Source of the DNA: RUG11783 sp964599695
Lineage (GTDB): Bacteria; Bacillota; Clostridia; Oscillospirales; Ruminococcaceae
Reading direction: 5' to 3'
NCBI GenBank assembly: GCA_964599695.1
Contig: CAZRGP010000008.1
Span: 1 to 64,000 of the forward strand
DNA: 64,000 bases
Shown: positions 8,030 through 16,897 of the stretch, in pieces
Position numbering within the stretch: position 1 is the first letter of the stretch
How the letters are laid out: each line of letters starts with the position of its first letter
Notes under the pieces: model-generated
The model's input: the letters and a program-made list of their open reading frames with translations, nothing else
Database searches by the model: none
Told to the model about the DNA's origin: nothing
Program-made: the position numbers and the translations under genes

Positions 8030-8995
8030 TCATTCTGTTAATGACGCTTTTCCCAGCATGATCTTATCCAGGAGCCCTGCCATTTCTGTGGAAGGGATAG
8101 TTGAAGTGACCTGATAATCTTTTCTCGGACCGTTTTCTTCCCAGTATACCACGTTGCAGGAGTCGTCATAGCGGACCGTTCCGTGGCTTTCAAGTTTGAA
8201 CAGTGGGCTGGAAGGTTCCAGGGCAAACAATAATGCGATGAGGTCCCAACTCATTCTCCCTCTGTTTGGACCCTGGTTGTAGATCTCGTATATCATTCTC
8301 AGCGGATGACCGGGGGAAAGGAATTGAGAGAATGATGACCCGGTAATTACATCCATGCCGTCCGGACTCACATATACCGGACAGGGGCAGCGGTCAAAGA
8401 ACACCTTTGCTCCTTCGCGGTCCATATTGTAATTGAAATTGTAATTGTCTGAAGAGGGGTATGTAGCGTCTCCCATGCTGACAACGAAGGCCACTTTTTT
8501 CCTGAACAGTTCGAAACCATCAAGATCAGAGAAGGAATCAGCAGGTGAACGCCACAACTGTTCGATCGCGGTCATGAAGCCCACCGCCAGAACGATCACG
8601 CTGTGATCTGCTGCGGAACTCAGTGTTTTCCTGTAAACTTCTACGGAGGAAGGATAGTCCGCGTCCGTCTTACCCAGGAGACGGGAGGTGGTGCGGTTGT
8701 AATAGATATCTTCCGGGAGCGTTTTGCGGTGTGCACGGTATCTGACGTATCTGTCAGTATCAGTTTCCGGAAATTCATCATCATAGATGGTTCCGATCAT
8801 AGGACGATATCCATACCAGTTGCAGATAAGTTCACAGGCCGTAGGAGCATATTTGTCAGGGCAGTCTGTCACTATGGCTGCTACATCGGCTTTGTCTTTT
8901 TTTGCATATTCCAGCAATATGGCAAGAGCACCGGCGTCATCACAGTCGGTATCCATATCGGTGTCAAAAATGATGACAGGCTTTGTGTTTTCCAT
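8030..8995 (-). CDS. Nucleoside hydrolase (IunH family)
   Basis: A 321-aa cytosolic enzyme predicted to cleave the N-glycosidic bond of nucleosides to base plus ribose. The N-terminal Asp cluster FDTDMDTDCDDAGAL (residues about 9-23) is the family's calcium- and ribose-binding signature. Further family-like patches are a VGFMTAIEQL helix and the DREGAKVFF region. I chose ATG 8995 over a longer frame because GGAG lies 6 bases before it and the product then begins at the usual place. It follows rarA on the minus strand after 13 bases, so the two are probably one transcript. Substrate preference (purine, pyrimidine or broad) cannot be told from the sequence. Confidence 0.88.
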   Translation of the reverse strand: MENTKPVIIFDTDMDTDCDDAGALAILLEYAKKDKADVAAIVTDCPDKYAPTACELICNWYGYRPMIGTIYDDEFPETDTDRYVRYRAHRKTLPEDIYYNRTTSRLLGKTDADYPSSVEVYRKTLSSAADHSVIVLAVGFMTAIEQLWRSPADSFSDLDGFELFRKKVAFVVSMGDATYPSSDNYNFNYNMDREGAKVFFDRCPCPVYVSPDGMDVITGSSFSQFLSPGHPLRMIYEIYNQGPNRGRMSWDLIALLFALEPSSPLFKLESHGTVRYDDSCNVVYWEENGPRKDYQVTSTIPSTEMAGLLDKIMLGKASLTE

Positions 8996-9008
8996 CGTTT
9001 TCTCCGTA

Positions 9009-10379
9009 TTATTTATTCTTAATGTTATCCCAATACTGTTTTGCCAGCTGTTCCATCTTGTTGTCCCCGGGCACATAATAATGAACAGATTCCAGATCAG
9101 AAGGCAAATACTGCTGTTTAACCCAGTGAGAAGGGAAATCATGGGGATATAGGTAGTTCTGACCTTTGTTCTCCACTTCAGCAGAGTCAGCATGTACGTT
9201 TTGAAGACAACGGGGGAATCCTTTGCCTTTTCCGGAGCGGATGTCTTCTGCTGCTGCGTAATATGTGGTAGTGACAGAATTGGATTTAGGCAATGTGGCG
9301 AGGTAGATCGCAGCCTCAGTTAAAGGGAGATATGCTTCCGGCAGACCGAGTCTTTCGGCAGCTTGTACACATGCATTGACGACTGAAATCGCCTGCGGTT
9401 GAGCAAGGCCAATGTCTTCGCACGCAGAGCAGAGCAATCTGCGTGACGGGGTGATGATATCTCCCGCTTCCAGAAAGCGTGCGAGGTAGTGAACAGCGGC
9501 ATCCGGATCGCTTCCCCGGAGGGATTTCATCAGAGCGGAGGCCAGATCAAAATGCTCATCGCCTTCCCGGTCATAAGTACCATAGGATTTGGAAACTACC
9601 TGACTTACCTGGTCATATGTGATGGCTTTAGTACCGTTTTCCTCTTTGACTGCAACGGATAGAAAATCGATCGCGTTCAAGGCTTTACGAACATCGCCTC
9701 CGGCGGATCTGGCAAGAAGTTCCTTAGCGTCATCGCTGATAATGTATTCTACGTTCTCCTGGCCTGACAGAATAGAGAAAGCACGATTCACAGCCTGGAG
9801 GATATCCTGCCACTGCAAGGCTTTGAATTCAAAGACTGTACAGCGGCTGAGAAGAGCTCCATAAACGTAAAAATAGGGGTTTTCCGTCGTAGAGGCAATC
9901 AAAGTAACATCCCCGTTCTCCACGACTTCCAGAAGTGTCTGCTGCTGTTTTTTGTTGAAATATTGGATCTCATCCAGATATATCAATATGCCGTTGATTC
10001 CGAGAAGGGTCGAGGAGTCGGCAATAGCAGATTTGATATCGCTGATGGAGGCAGTTGTTGCATTGAGGCGATATAATTGCATGTTGCTTTTTTTCGCAAT
10101 GATATTTGCGACGGTCGTCTTGCCTACACCGGAAGGACCGTAAAAGACCATGTTTGGAATTCGTCCGGCTTCTATTGCCTCTCGAAACATTTGGCCGCGG
10201 GCAAGAAGATGCCTCTGACCAAATACATCATCGAGTGACGAAGGCCTCAGCAAAGAGGCAAGTGGTGAACGATTCATACCTGTTCGCGTGCGTTTCAGCT
10301 GTACGTCAGCTGATACAGCACTATCCTCCTGTATTGTTTCTGGTTGACAATGATAACCATTCGTGTAAAGATCTTTCAT
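9009..10379 (-). CDS. rarA: Replication-associated recombination protein A (AAA+ ATPase)
   Basis: A 456-aa RarA/MgsA/WRNIP1-type AAA+ ATPase that acts at stalled replication forks. It carries MNRSPLASLLRP, the Walker A motif GPSGVGKT, a Walker B LDEIQYF, sensor-1 ASTTENP, the arginine region LLSRC, and the C-terminal tetramerisation part (about 290 onward). The start is uncertain. ATG 10379 gives a 34-residue N-terminal extension; ATG 10277 gives the usual family N terminus. Neither has a convincing ribosome binding site. A 9-bp dyad lies just upstream of 10379. The gene is divergent from nth-recA-recX, so DNA-repair functions flank this control region on both sides. Confidence 0.9.
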   Translation of the reverse strand: MKDLYTNGYHCQPETIQEDSAVSADVQLKRTRTGMNRSPLASLLRPSSLDDVFGQRHLLARGQMFREAIEAGRIPNMVFYGPSGVGKTTVANIIAKKSNMQLYRLNATTASISDIKSAIADSSTLLGINGILIYLDEIQYFNKKQQQTLLEVVENGDVTLIASTTENPYFYVYGALLSRCTVFEFKALQWQDILQAVNRAFSILSGQENVEYIISDDAKELLARSAGGDVRKALNAIDFLSVAVKEENGTKAITYDQVSQVVSKSYGTYDREGDEHFDLASALMKSLRGSDPDAAVHYLARFLEAGDIITPSRRLLCSACEDIGLAQPQAISVVNACVQAAERLGLPEAYLPLTEAAIYLATLPKSNSVTTTYYAAAEDIRSGKGKGFPRCLQNVHADSAEVENKGQNYLYPHDFPSHWVKQQYLPSDLESVHYYVPGDNKMEQLAKQYWDNIKNK

Positions 10380-10388
10380 CGTCCATGA

Positions 10389-10414
10389 GTACTGTCCGTA
10401 CTTATGGACAGTAC
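10389..10414. promoter_or_regulatory. Candidate operator: 9-bp dyad between rarA and nth
   Basis: GTACTGTCC (10389-10397) and GGACAGTAC (10406-10414) form a perfect inverted repeat with an 8-bp spacer. It overlaps the promoter zone, with TATAAT on the plus strand at 10421-10426. It does not match the Firmicute LexA box. The core AGTACTGT recurs upstream of glgP at 24 kb. Confidence 0.55.
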
Positions 10415-10605
10415 TTTGGCTATAATATGGACAGGATGAAGGTGACACGAAGAGCTGAAAGATGTGTGTGGGAGCAAGAACTCCCCAAATGCGTTCAATG
10501 CAGATTCTACATGGAATTATAGCATACTGTCTGTACGGAATATGGTAAAATATTACGAGAATACTGAAATGAGGTTGTGCAGTTAACATATCTGCGAACG
10601 CGAAG

Positions 10606-11244
10606 ATGGATCTGAAAGAAAAGGCTGAAAAAGTGTGTGAGTTGCTGGAGCGGGAATACCCTCTGGCGGAGTGCACACTCACATATGATCAGGCATGGCA
10701 GCTAATGGTGTCTGTAAGACTTGCTGCGCAATGCACAGATGCAAGGGTGGACATTGTTACGAAGGAACTGTATGATCGTTATCCGACTCCCAAAGATCTT
10801 GCGGATGCCGAGTTTGAAGATGTTCTTTCCATCGTCCGCCCGTGCGGTCTCGGGGCAACGAAAGCCAGGGATATCATTGCTTCTATGAAAAAACTAGTGG
10901 ATGAGTATGAAGGTATCGTGCCGGATGATCTGGATACATTACTTACATTTCCTGGAGTGGGTCGTAAATCCGCCAATCTTATCGTAGGGGATATTTACGG
11001 AAAACCGGCAATCGTATGCGATACACATTGCATCCGAATCAGCAACCTGCTTGGCCTTACACATAATCAGGCACCCGAGAAAGTGGAGAAAGACCTTCGG
11101 AAGATCGTTCCCCCGGATAAAGGAAATGACCTTTGTCACCGATTCGTGTTACACGGCAGGGCCTGCTGCATTGCGAGGCGACCTCAATGTGATAAGTGTT
11201 GTCTGAAAGATATATGCGATCATGCGGTCTCGAATGGTCTATAA
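10606..11244 (+). CDS. nth: Endonuclease III
   Basis: A 212-aa base-excision repair DNA glycosylase/AP lyase for oxidised pyrimidines. The helix-hairpin-helix TFPGVGRKSANLIV holds the catalytic lysine, and the catalytic aspartate sits in CDTHC, where most relatives read VDTHV. The [4Fe-4S] ligands follow the exact C-x6-C-x2-C-x5-C spacing near the C terminus. Length is typical. ATG 10606 is the only reasonable start, but no Shine-Dalgarno is visible, so translation may be weak or leaderless. A possible extended -10 (TGGTAAAAT) lies near 10540. recA follows after 85 bases with its own promoter. Confidence 0.95.
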   Translation: MDLKEKAEKVCELLEREYPLAECTLTYDQAWQLMVSVRLAAQCTDARVDIVTKELYDRYPTPKDLADAEFEDVLSIVRPCGLGATKARDIIASMKKLVDEYEGIVPDDLDTLLTFPGVGRKSANLIVGDIYGKPAIVCDTHCIRISNLLGLTHNQAPEKVEKDLRKIVPPDKGNDLCHRFVLHGRACCIARRPQCDKCCLKDICDHAVSNGL

Positions 11245-11259
11245 AATATCCATATCATG

Positions 11260-11288
11260 TTGCGGCTCTGTCCGTTAAATGGTATAAT
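11260..11288 (+). promoter_or_regulatory. recA promoter
   Basis: -35 TTGCGG (11260-11265), 17-bp spacer, extended -10 TGGTATAAT (TATAAT at 11283-11288). No clear LexA box of the GAAC-N4-GTTC type is visible here. Confidence 0.75.
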
Positions 11289-11328
11289 TTTTAATTAAAG
11301 AACAATAGTTTTGTTAGGAGTTTTACTG

Positions 11329-12462
11329 ATGGCTGACAAACAAAAAGCATTGGAAACGGCGATTTCCCAGATTGAAAAGCAGTACGGAAAAGGATCGATC
11401 ATGAAACTCGGTCAGAATGCGACGCTGAACATAGAGGCGATTCCGACGGGTTCTCTTTCTTTGGATCTTGCTCTGGGTGTAGGCGGTGTACCGCGTGGAC
11501 GCGTGATCGAGATCTATGGTCCTGAAAGCTCCGGTAAGACCACATTGGCGTTGCATGTTGTTGCCGAAGCACAGAAGCTTGGCGGCGAAGCGGCGTACAT
11601 CGATGTGGAACATGCACTTGATCCTGTATATATGCAAAATCTGGGTGTGAATCTGGATACGCTGCTCGTTTCTCAGCCGGATACGGGTGAACAGGCATTG
11701 GAGATTGCAGAAGCATTGGCAAGAAGCGGAGCGATTGACGTTATTGTCGTAGACTCTGTTGCTGCAATGACCACTCGTGCTGAGATAGAGGGAGAGATGG
11801 GCGATTCTCATGTAGGTATGCAGGCCCGTCTTATGTCTCAGGGACTTAGAAAACTTACAAGTGTTTTGAGCAAGTCGAACACGGTATGCATCTTTATCAA
11901 TCAGCTTCGTGAGAAAATCGGAGTCATGTACGGAAATCCTGAGGTAACGCCTGGTGGAAGAGCGCTGAAGTTCTACGCTTCCGTTCGTATGGATGTCAGA
12001 AGGACGGAAACACTGAAAAACGGATCCGACGTATATGGGAGCAGGACCAGGGTACGTATCGTAAAGAATAAAGTCGCACCCCCGTTCAGAGAGGCAGAGT
12101 TTGACATGATTTACGGACAGGGCATTTCGAAGTACGGCGAAGTATTGGATCTTGCGGTAAAACTTGATATCGTGCAGAAATCCGGAGCTTGGTTCAATTA
12201 TGGCGACAGGAGACTCGGACAGGGCAGAGACAATGTAAGAAAACTGCTTGAACAGGATGCAGAACTGTGCAACGAGATCGAGAAGCAGGTGCGGGCGAAT
12301 GCCGACAAACTGCTTCCTTCCTACAAGCCAAATGCAGGCACAGCAAAGACCAGCGTTTCTGACGTGATCGTCTCGGTTAAGCCGAAGGATGAGGCTTCCG
12401 GGGAAAAGCCTGCCAGGACGAGAACTGCTGATGTGTCTACACTGGATATTGATGTGGATTAA
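11329..12462 (+). CDS. recA: Recombinase A
   Basis: A 377-aa RecA that forms filaments on single-stranded DNA and drives strand exchange and the SOS co-protease function. The Walker A motif GPESSGKTT, the Walker B-type VIVVDSVAA, the L1/L2 loop region with the invariant MSQGLRKL and NQLREKIGVMYGNPE, and the C-terminal domain are all present. The C-terminal tail is unusually Lys/Glu/Thr rich and ends DIDVD. ATG 11329 is chosen because AGGAG lies 7 bases upstream and MADKQKALE is the usual N terminus; an in-frame ATG at 11311 has no ribosome binding site. recX begins 3 bases after the stop. Confidence 0.97.
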   Translation: MADKQKALETAISQIEKQYGKGSIMKLGQNATLNIEAIPTGSLSLDLALGVGGVPRGRVIEIYGPESSGKTTLALHVVAEAQKLGGEAAYIDVEHALDPVYMQNLGVNLDTLLVSQPDTGEQALEIAEALARSGAIDVIVVDSVAAMTTRAEIEGEMGDSHVGMQARLMSQGLRKLTSVLSKSNTVCIFINQLREKIGVMYGNPEVTPGGRALKFYASVRMDVRRTETLKNGSDVYGSRTRVRIVKNKVAPPFREAEFDMIYGQGISKYGEVLDLAVKLDIVQKSGAWFNYGDRRLGQGRDNVRKLLEQDAELCNEIEKQVRANADKLLPSYKPNAGTAKTSVSDVIVSVKPKDEASGEKPARTRTADVSTLDIDVD

Positions 12463-12465
12463 CAA

Positions 12466-13089
12466 ATGAGAAACTTTCGCTTAACATCGATAAAAGAGAC
12501 AAAAAAGGGCAGGTTTGCCCTTTTTTTCGAGGATAAGTTTCTCTTTTCAGTGGATGAAGAAGTCCTTGTGAAGTACCATTTAGAGGAGAACTTAATTCTT
12601 TCAGAAGACCAAATCGATGAATTGAAAAAAGTCACGGACTACAATAAAGCTAGGGAAAAGGCCTTTCAGCTGCTTTCGATCCGTCAGCATTCAGAAAAGG
12701 AACTGTACGACAAACTGGAAAGAAAATATGATGAGCATACAGCAGCCGAGATCGTACAGCGGTTCAGAGAACTGGGACTTTTAAATGATGAAGAATTTGC
12801 CTCCAATTACTATCAGCAATTGATTCAGAAGGGGAAAAGTGTCAATGAGGCAAAGGTCAAATTGCTTCAGAAGGGAATATCGAGAGACATAATAGATCTC
12901 ATTTTGGTCGAAGATGACCATTCAGAAGAAGACACGATCCGAGATCTGGTGATGACAAAATACCGGGGGAAAATCGCAAGGGAGAACGGAAAAGAACTAG
13001 TATTTGCTTCGCTTGCAAGAAGAGGATTTCGGCTCAGCGAAATCCGAAAGGTGTTGGGAGAGGTAGGAGAATATGAGTACGAAGAGTAA
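12466..13089 (+). CDS. recX: Regulatory protein RecX
   Basis: A 207-aa RecX, which binds and restrains RecA filaments. It shows the family's repeated three-helix units, e.g. AFQLLSIRQHSEKELYDKL, followed by the ELGLLNDEEFA and KGISRDIID units. It starts 3 bases after the recA stop and has no strong ribosome binding site of its own, so translation is probably coupled to recA, which would keep RecX well below RecA. Its last 17 bases overlap rimO. Confidence 0.92.
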   Translation: MRNFRLTSIKETKKGRFALFFEDKFLFSVDEEVLVKYHLEENLILSEDQIDELKKVTDYNKAREKAFQLLSIRQHSEKELYDKLERKYDEHTAAEIVQRFRELGLLNDEEFASNYYQQLIQKGKSVNEAKVKLLQKGISRDIIDLILVEDDHSEEDTIRDLVMTKYRGKIARENGKELVFASLARRGFRLSEIRKVLGEVGEYEYEE

Positions 13090-14413
13090 AATATATTTCA
13101 TTTCTCTTGGGTGTGACAAGAACCGCATAGATGCGGAGATGATGTGCTATAAACTGGAAGAAGCCGGTTATGAGATCACGTCCGACTTGGAGGAAGCAGA
13201 TCTTGCCCTGGTCAACACCTGTGGATTTATAGCCAGTTCAAAAAAAGAGGGCTTGGACAATATCTTTGATATGGTCAACGAGAAAAACGCAGGAAAAATC
13301 AGGGGAATCATCGTTACAGGCTGTTTGTCTGAAAGACATGGCGAAGAGATGCATGAGCTGATACCCGAAGTAGATGCGATCGTAGGTATTGGACAGAATG
13401 ATGAGATCGTTTCCATCGTCGACAAAGTCCTGAGGGGAGATAAACATGAATTTGAGCGATGTCCATTGCGTTTACCGCTGGAAGGAAAAAGATTGATCTC
13501 CACTCCTCAGCACTATGCTTACCTTAAGATCGCTGAAGGGTGTGATAATCACTGTACCTATTGCGCGATCCCGGGGATCCGAGGAGCTTACAGAAGCAGA
13601 AAAGAAGAGGACATCCTTCGTGAAGCGGAAGAACTTGTATCTTACGGCGTCCGCGAGATCATCATCGTTGCACAGGATACAACGAATTACGGAAAAGATC
13701 TGCCGAACGGAGAAAACCTCACCGGACTGCTGAAGAAATTGAGCAAGATTCCGGGTATATGGAAGCTTCGTGTGTTATATGCATATCCCGAAAAGATCAC
13801 GGATGACCTGATTGAAGAAATACGGTCATCAGAAGCTATCGCAAAGTATCTGGATATTCCGCTGCAGCACGCGGATCCTGCCGTTCTCAGGAGGATGGGC
13901 AGGGTAGGAGACGGGAATACATATCTGGAACTGATCAGAAAACTCAGAAACCGTATTCCGGGAATTACTATCCGTTCCACATTTATCGCAGGATTTCCGG
14001 GAGAGACGGAAGAACAATTCAATCATCTGGAAGAGTTTCTGCGGGAAGCAAGGATTGACAGGGTCGGTTGCTTCGCATACTCCGAAGAGGAAGGCACACC
14101 GGCAGGAAGAATGAAAGAGCAACTTCCGGAGGAAGTGAAAGAGGAGCGGGCGAAGAGAGTTTACGAGATTCAGACACCTATCATGGAGGAAAAACAACAG
14201 GAAAAGATAGGAAACTGCTACTCCGTGATCTGTGATGGATATAGCGAAGAGGAAAACGGCTTTATCTGCCGGTCCGAAATGGATGTCCCTGAAGATGATT
14301 GCTATATCATCGTTCCTGTGGAGGCAGATATGATGCCGGGTGAAGTATACGATGTTATAATTACGGGTGTTTCCGGGTCGAATCTGAAAGGTGAGATGAA
14401 AGATAGTATTTGA
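13073..14413 (+). CDS. rimO: Ribosomal protein S12 methylthiotransferase
   Basis: A 446-aa radical-SAM enzyme that adds a methylthio group to an aspartate of ribosomal protein S12. The N-terminal UPF0004 domain provides three cluster cysteines (in SLGCDKNR, VNTCGF, VTGCLSE). The radical-SAM triad is EGCDNHCTYCAIPGIRG, and the C-terminal TRAM domain follows from about residue 375. The GCDKNRID and AIPGIRG forms fit RimO better than MiaB. AGGAG lies 3-7 bases before ATG 13073, inside recX. Grouping with recA-recX and cysS is operon-like. Confidence 0.95.
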   Translation: MSTKSKIYFISLGCDKNRIDAEMMCYKLEEAGYEITSDLEEADLALVNTCGFIASSKKEGLDNIFDMVNEKNAGKIRGIIVTGCLSERHGEEMHELIPEVDAIVGIGQNDEIVSIVDKVLRGDKHEFERCPLRLPLEGKRLISTPQHYAYLKIAEGCDNHCTYCAIPGIRGAYRSRKEEDILREAEELVSYGVREIIIVAQDTTNYGKDLPNGENLTGLLKKLSKIPGIWKLRVLYAYPEKITDDLIEEIRSSEAIAKYLDIPLQHADPAVLRRMGRVGDGNTYLELIRKLRNRIPGITIRSTFIAGFPGETEEQFNHLEEFLREARIDRVGCFAYSEEEGTPAGRMKEQLPEEVKEERAKRVYEIQTPIMEEKQQEKIGNCYSVICDGYSEEENGFICRSEMDVPEDDCYIIVPVEADMMPGEVYDVIITGVSGSNLKGEMKDSI

Positions 14414-14470
14414 CCTTGTGAGAGATTTGTAATACGCTAAATGAAGATTTTTTGAAAAGGTGCAAAAAGT

Positions 14471-15850
14471 ATGAGAATTTATAATACTTTGACTAGAAAT
14501 GTGGATGAGTTCGTTCCACTTGAAGGAAACAAGGTGAAGATCTACGCCTGCGGTCCCACTGTTTATAACTTTATTCACATAGGAAACGGGAGAGCTGCCT
14601 GCGTATTTGACACTCTCCGCAAGTATCTCATCTATCGCGGATATGATGTGACCTTTGTGCAGAACTTTACCGATGTTGACGATAAGATGATCAAGAAAGC
14701 CAACGAGGAAGGCACGACAGTTAAAGAAGTGGCAGACCGCTACATCAAGGAATACTTTACTGATGCTGACGGTCTCAACATAATGCGCGCGGATGTTCAC
14801 CCCAAAGCAACGGAGCACATCGACGAGATCCTGGATATTATCAATGAACTGGTACGCAAAGGGCATGCTTACGTGGCTGAAAACGGTGATGTTTACTTTG
14901 ATGTGCACAGTGACAGCGAATACGGAAAATTGTCTCATCAGCCTCTTGAAGACCTTGAAGCCGGCGCGAGAATTGCTCCTGGAGATCTCAAAAGAGATCC
15001 TATGGATTTCGCGATCTGGAAAGCCGCTAAGCCCGGTGAACCGGCCTGGGAAAGCCCCTATGGATTGGGAAGACCCGGATGGCATATTGAATGCTCTGCA
15101 ATGGTTCGTAAATACCTCGGCGTAACAGCAGATATCCATTGCGGAGGGCAGGATCTTGTTTTCCCGCATCATGAAAATGAGATCGCACAGAGCGAGTGCT
15201 GCAACGATGCTCCTTTTGTTCGGTATTGGGTCCACAACGGGTATGTAAACGTCGACAATAAGAAGATGTCCAAGTCGTTGGGAAACTTCTTTACAGTTCG
15301 GGATATTGCGAAGGAATATGGCTATGAGGCGATTCGCTACTTTGCAATAAGTGCACATTTCCGTTCACCCATTAATTTCAGCAGAGAGATCATGGATCAA
15401 TGCAAAGCGTCTCTCAACAGATTGCATACGTGCAGAGATAATCTGGATTTTGCAATCAAGAACGCTTCCGGTACTGGTGCTGATCTTGCTTCGAAAGCGG
15501 ATGAGCGCAGGAAACAATTTGAGGAAGCGATGGATGATGACCTCAACACTGCAAATGGCCTCACCGCGATCTTTGAGCTGGCAAGTGATATCAATTCAGC
15601 TAAGGATCAGTCGAAGGAATCGCTGGAACATGCTGCGGAGGTGTTTGACACATTGACCGGCGTTTTGGGATTCGACATGAAGAAAAAGGAAGAGTCTGTT
15701 CCTGCTGAGGTTCTGGACATGGTCGAGAGAAGGGCAGCTGCAAAGAAAGCCAGAGATTTCGCTTTGGCAGACAGCCTTAGAAATGAGATCTCAGCGCTTG
15801 GTTATATCGTCGAGGATACTCCTCAGGGACCCAAGGTCACAAAGAAATAA
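14471..15850 (+). CDS. cysS: Cysteine-tRNA ligase
   Basis: A 459-aa class I aminoacyl-tRNA synthetase that charges tRNA-Cys. The HIGH motif is present as HIGN in YNFIHIGNGRA. KMSKS is intact in KKMSKSLGNFF. The zinc-ligand cysteine region starts at YACGPTVY, with GWHIECSAM and HHENEIAQSE further on. Length is normal. The start at 14471 is supported by AAAAGGTG 9 bases upstream. It ends in a strong terminator at 15855-15895. A possible own promoter (TTGACC at 14410, TACGCT at 14433) lies between rimO and this gene. Confidence 0.96.
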   Translation: MRIYNTLTRNVDEFVPLEGNKVKIYACGPTVYNFIHIGNGRAACVFDTLRKYLIYRGYDVTFVQNFTDVDDKMIKKANEEGTTVKEVADRYIKEYFTDADGLNIMRADVHPKATEHIDEILDIINELVRKGHAYVAENGDVYFDVHSDSEYGKLSHQPLEDLEAGARIAPGDLKRDPMDFAIWKAAKPGEPAWESPYGLGRPGWHIECSAMVRKYLGVTADIHCGGQDLVFPHHENEIAQSECCNDAPFVRYWVHNGYVNVDNKKMSKSLGNFFTVRDIAKEYGYEAIRYFAISAHFRSPINFSREIMDQCKASLNRLHTCRDNLDFAIKNASGTGADLASKADERRKQFEEAMDDDLNTANGLTAIFELASDINSAKDQSKESLEHAAEVFDTLTGVLGFDMKKKEESVPAEVLDMVERRAAAKKARDFALADSLRNEISALGYIVEDTPQGPKVTKK

Positions 15851-15854
15851 ATAC

Positions 15855-15895
15855 AAAAGGGCAGCTTCCGCTAAGGTCGCGGAAGCTGCCCTTTT
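15855..15895. terminator. Terminator between cysS and the convergent Mrp gene
   Basis: Perfect 17-bp stem AAAAGGGCAGCTTCCGC with its complement and a 7-base loop. T-runs lie in both directions, so it can serve both genes. Confidence 0.93.
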
Positions 15896-15907
15896 ATAGT
15901 TGTGTTT

Positions 15908-16747
15908 TTATACGGGATAGGAATCAATGATCTGATCAACAAGAGACTTCAGGTAATCCGTTCCGATAAGCTCGACCTCACCTTTGTCAACAGCCTCAGT
16001 GAGTGAGAAATCGATGGGAAGTGAAGCATAGGTGGATACACCCATCTTACTTGCAAGGTCAGCCACTTTGCTTTCCCCGAATACATTGATCTTTTTTCCG
16101 CAGTCGGGGCACACGAGGTAACTCATGTTCTCAACAAGTGCGATTACAGGCACATTCATGATTTTGGCCATATTGAAAGCCTTTTCCACGATCATGCTGA
16201 CGAGATCTTGCGGAGTTGTGACGATGACGATCCCTTTTACCGGGAGACTCTGAAAAACAGTGAGCGGCACATCACCGGTTCCCGGGGGCATATCAACGTA
16301 CATATAATCAACATCGCCCCAGTTTGCGTTGGTCCAGAACTGCTTTACAGTTCCGGCAATAATCGGCCCTCTCCAAACGGCGGGGGAGCTCGTGTCATCG
16401 AGCATGAGGTTCAAAGAAACGACTGAGATACCGTTTGCGGTTTTTGCAGGGTAGAAATTAGTGCCGTCACCGTAAAGGCGTTCTTCATCCAGACCGAATG
16501 CTTTCGGTATGGAAGGTCCTGTGATGTCGGCATCCAGAATAGCTACATCGAATCCCTGAGATCTTGTTTCCTTGGCAAGAAGGGAGGTCACAAGTGACTT
16601 TCCTACGCCGCCTTTTCCGCTAACTACAGCGATCACGTTTTTTACATTGGAAAACTCGTTTGTGCTTTCCAGAAAACTCTGTGGAGATTTGCGGGAGGGG
16701 CAATCAACGCCACAACTGGAACAGTCATTGTTGCAGGAAGTGCTCAT
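15908..16747 (-). CDS. Mrp/NBP35-type P-loop ATPase
   Basis: A 279-aa SIMIBI ATPase of the Mrp/ApbC group, scaffolds or carriers for iron-sulfur clusters. The N terminus has a cysteine cluster (CNNDCSSCGVDC, residues 5-16), as in NBP35-type members. The deviant Walker A is SGKGGVGKS. The switch region is VDMPPGTGDVPLT. A C-terminal CPDCGKK holds the CxxC that binds the bridging cluster. The start is backed by AAAGGAT 6 bases upstream and a good promoter. It has no iron-sulfur neighbours in this window. Confidence 0.93.
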   Translation of the reverse strand: MSTSCNNDCSSCGVDCPSRKSPQSFLESTNEFSNVKNVIAVVSGKGGVGKSLVTSLLAKETRSQGFDVAILDADITGPSIPKAFGLDEERLYGDGTNFYPAKTANGISVVSLNLMLDDTSSPAVWRGPIIAGTVKQFWTNANWGDVDYMYVDMPPGTGDVPLTVFQSLPVKGIVIVTTPQDLVSMIVEKAFNMAKIMNVPVIALVENMSYLVCPDCGKKINVFGESKVADLASKMGVSTYASLPIDFSLTEAVDKGEVELIGTDYLKSLVDQIIDSYPV

Positions 16748-16784
16748 ATTAGATCCTTTCTATTTGTGTCTTTTTAGCCTTTCC

Positions 16785-16813
16785 ATTTTAATGTATTTGA
16801 GAGTATAATTCAA
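16785..16813 (-). promoter_or_regulatory. Promoter of the Mrp-type ATPase gene
   Basis: Minus-strand -35 TTGAAT (16808-16813), 17-bp spacer, -10 TAAAAT (16785-16790), about 38 bases before the start codon. Confidence 0.75.
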
Positions 16814-16897
16814 TTTGTTGATCTAAATATATCGGATCGCTATCGGCCGAGACATGACATCTGCTGATGTAGCAGGCTTGTAGCGATGGAGGAAATG

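Noticed and set aside
8030..9193. N-terminal extension of the nucleoside hydrolase frame to 9193
   Set aside because: The added 66 residues lie over the 3' end of rarA and lack family likeness; ATG 8995 has a proper ribosome binding site.
10106..10522. 138-codon plus-strand frame across the rarA start
   Set aside because: It is antisense to the conserved Walker A region of RarA and contains the dyad; no coding evidence.
11323..12465. 380-codon minus-strand frame opposite recA
   Set aside because: Shadow of recA; no start signal and no family likeness.
13829..15358. 509-codon minus-strand frame across rimO and cysS
   Set aside because: It runs antisense through two well-defined genes and their intergenic gap and encodes a Cys/His/Phe-rich sequence typical of shadow frames.
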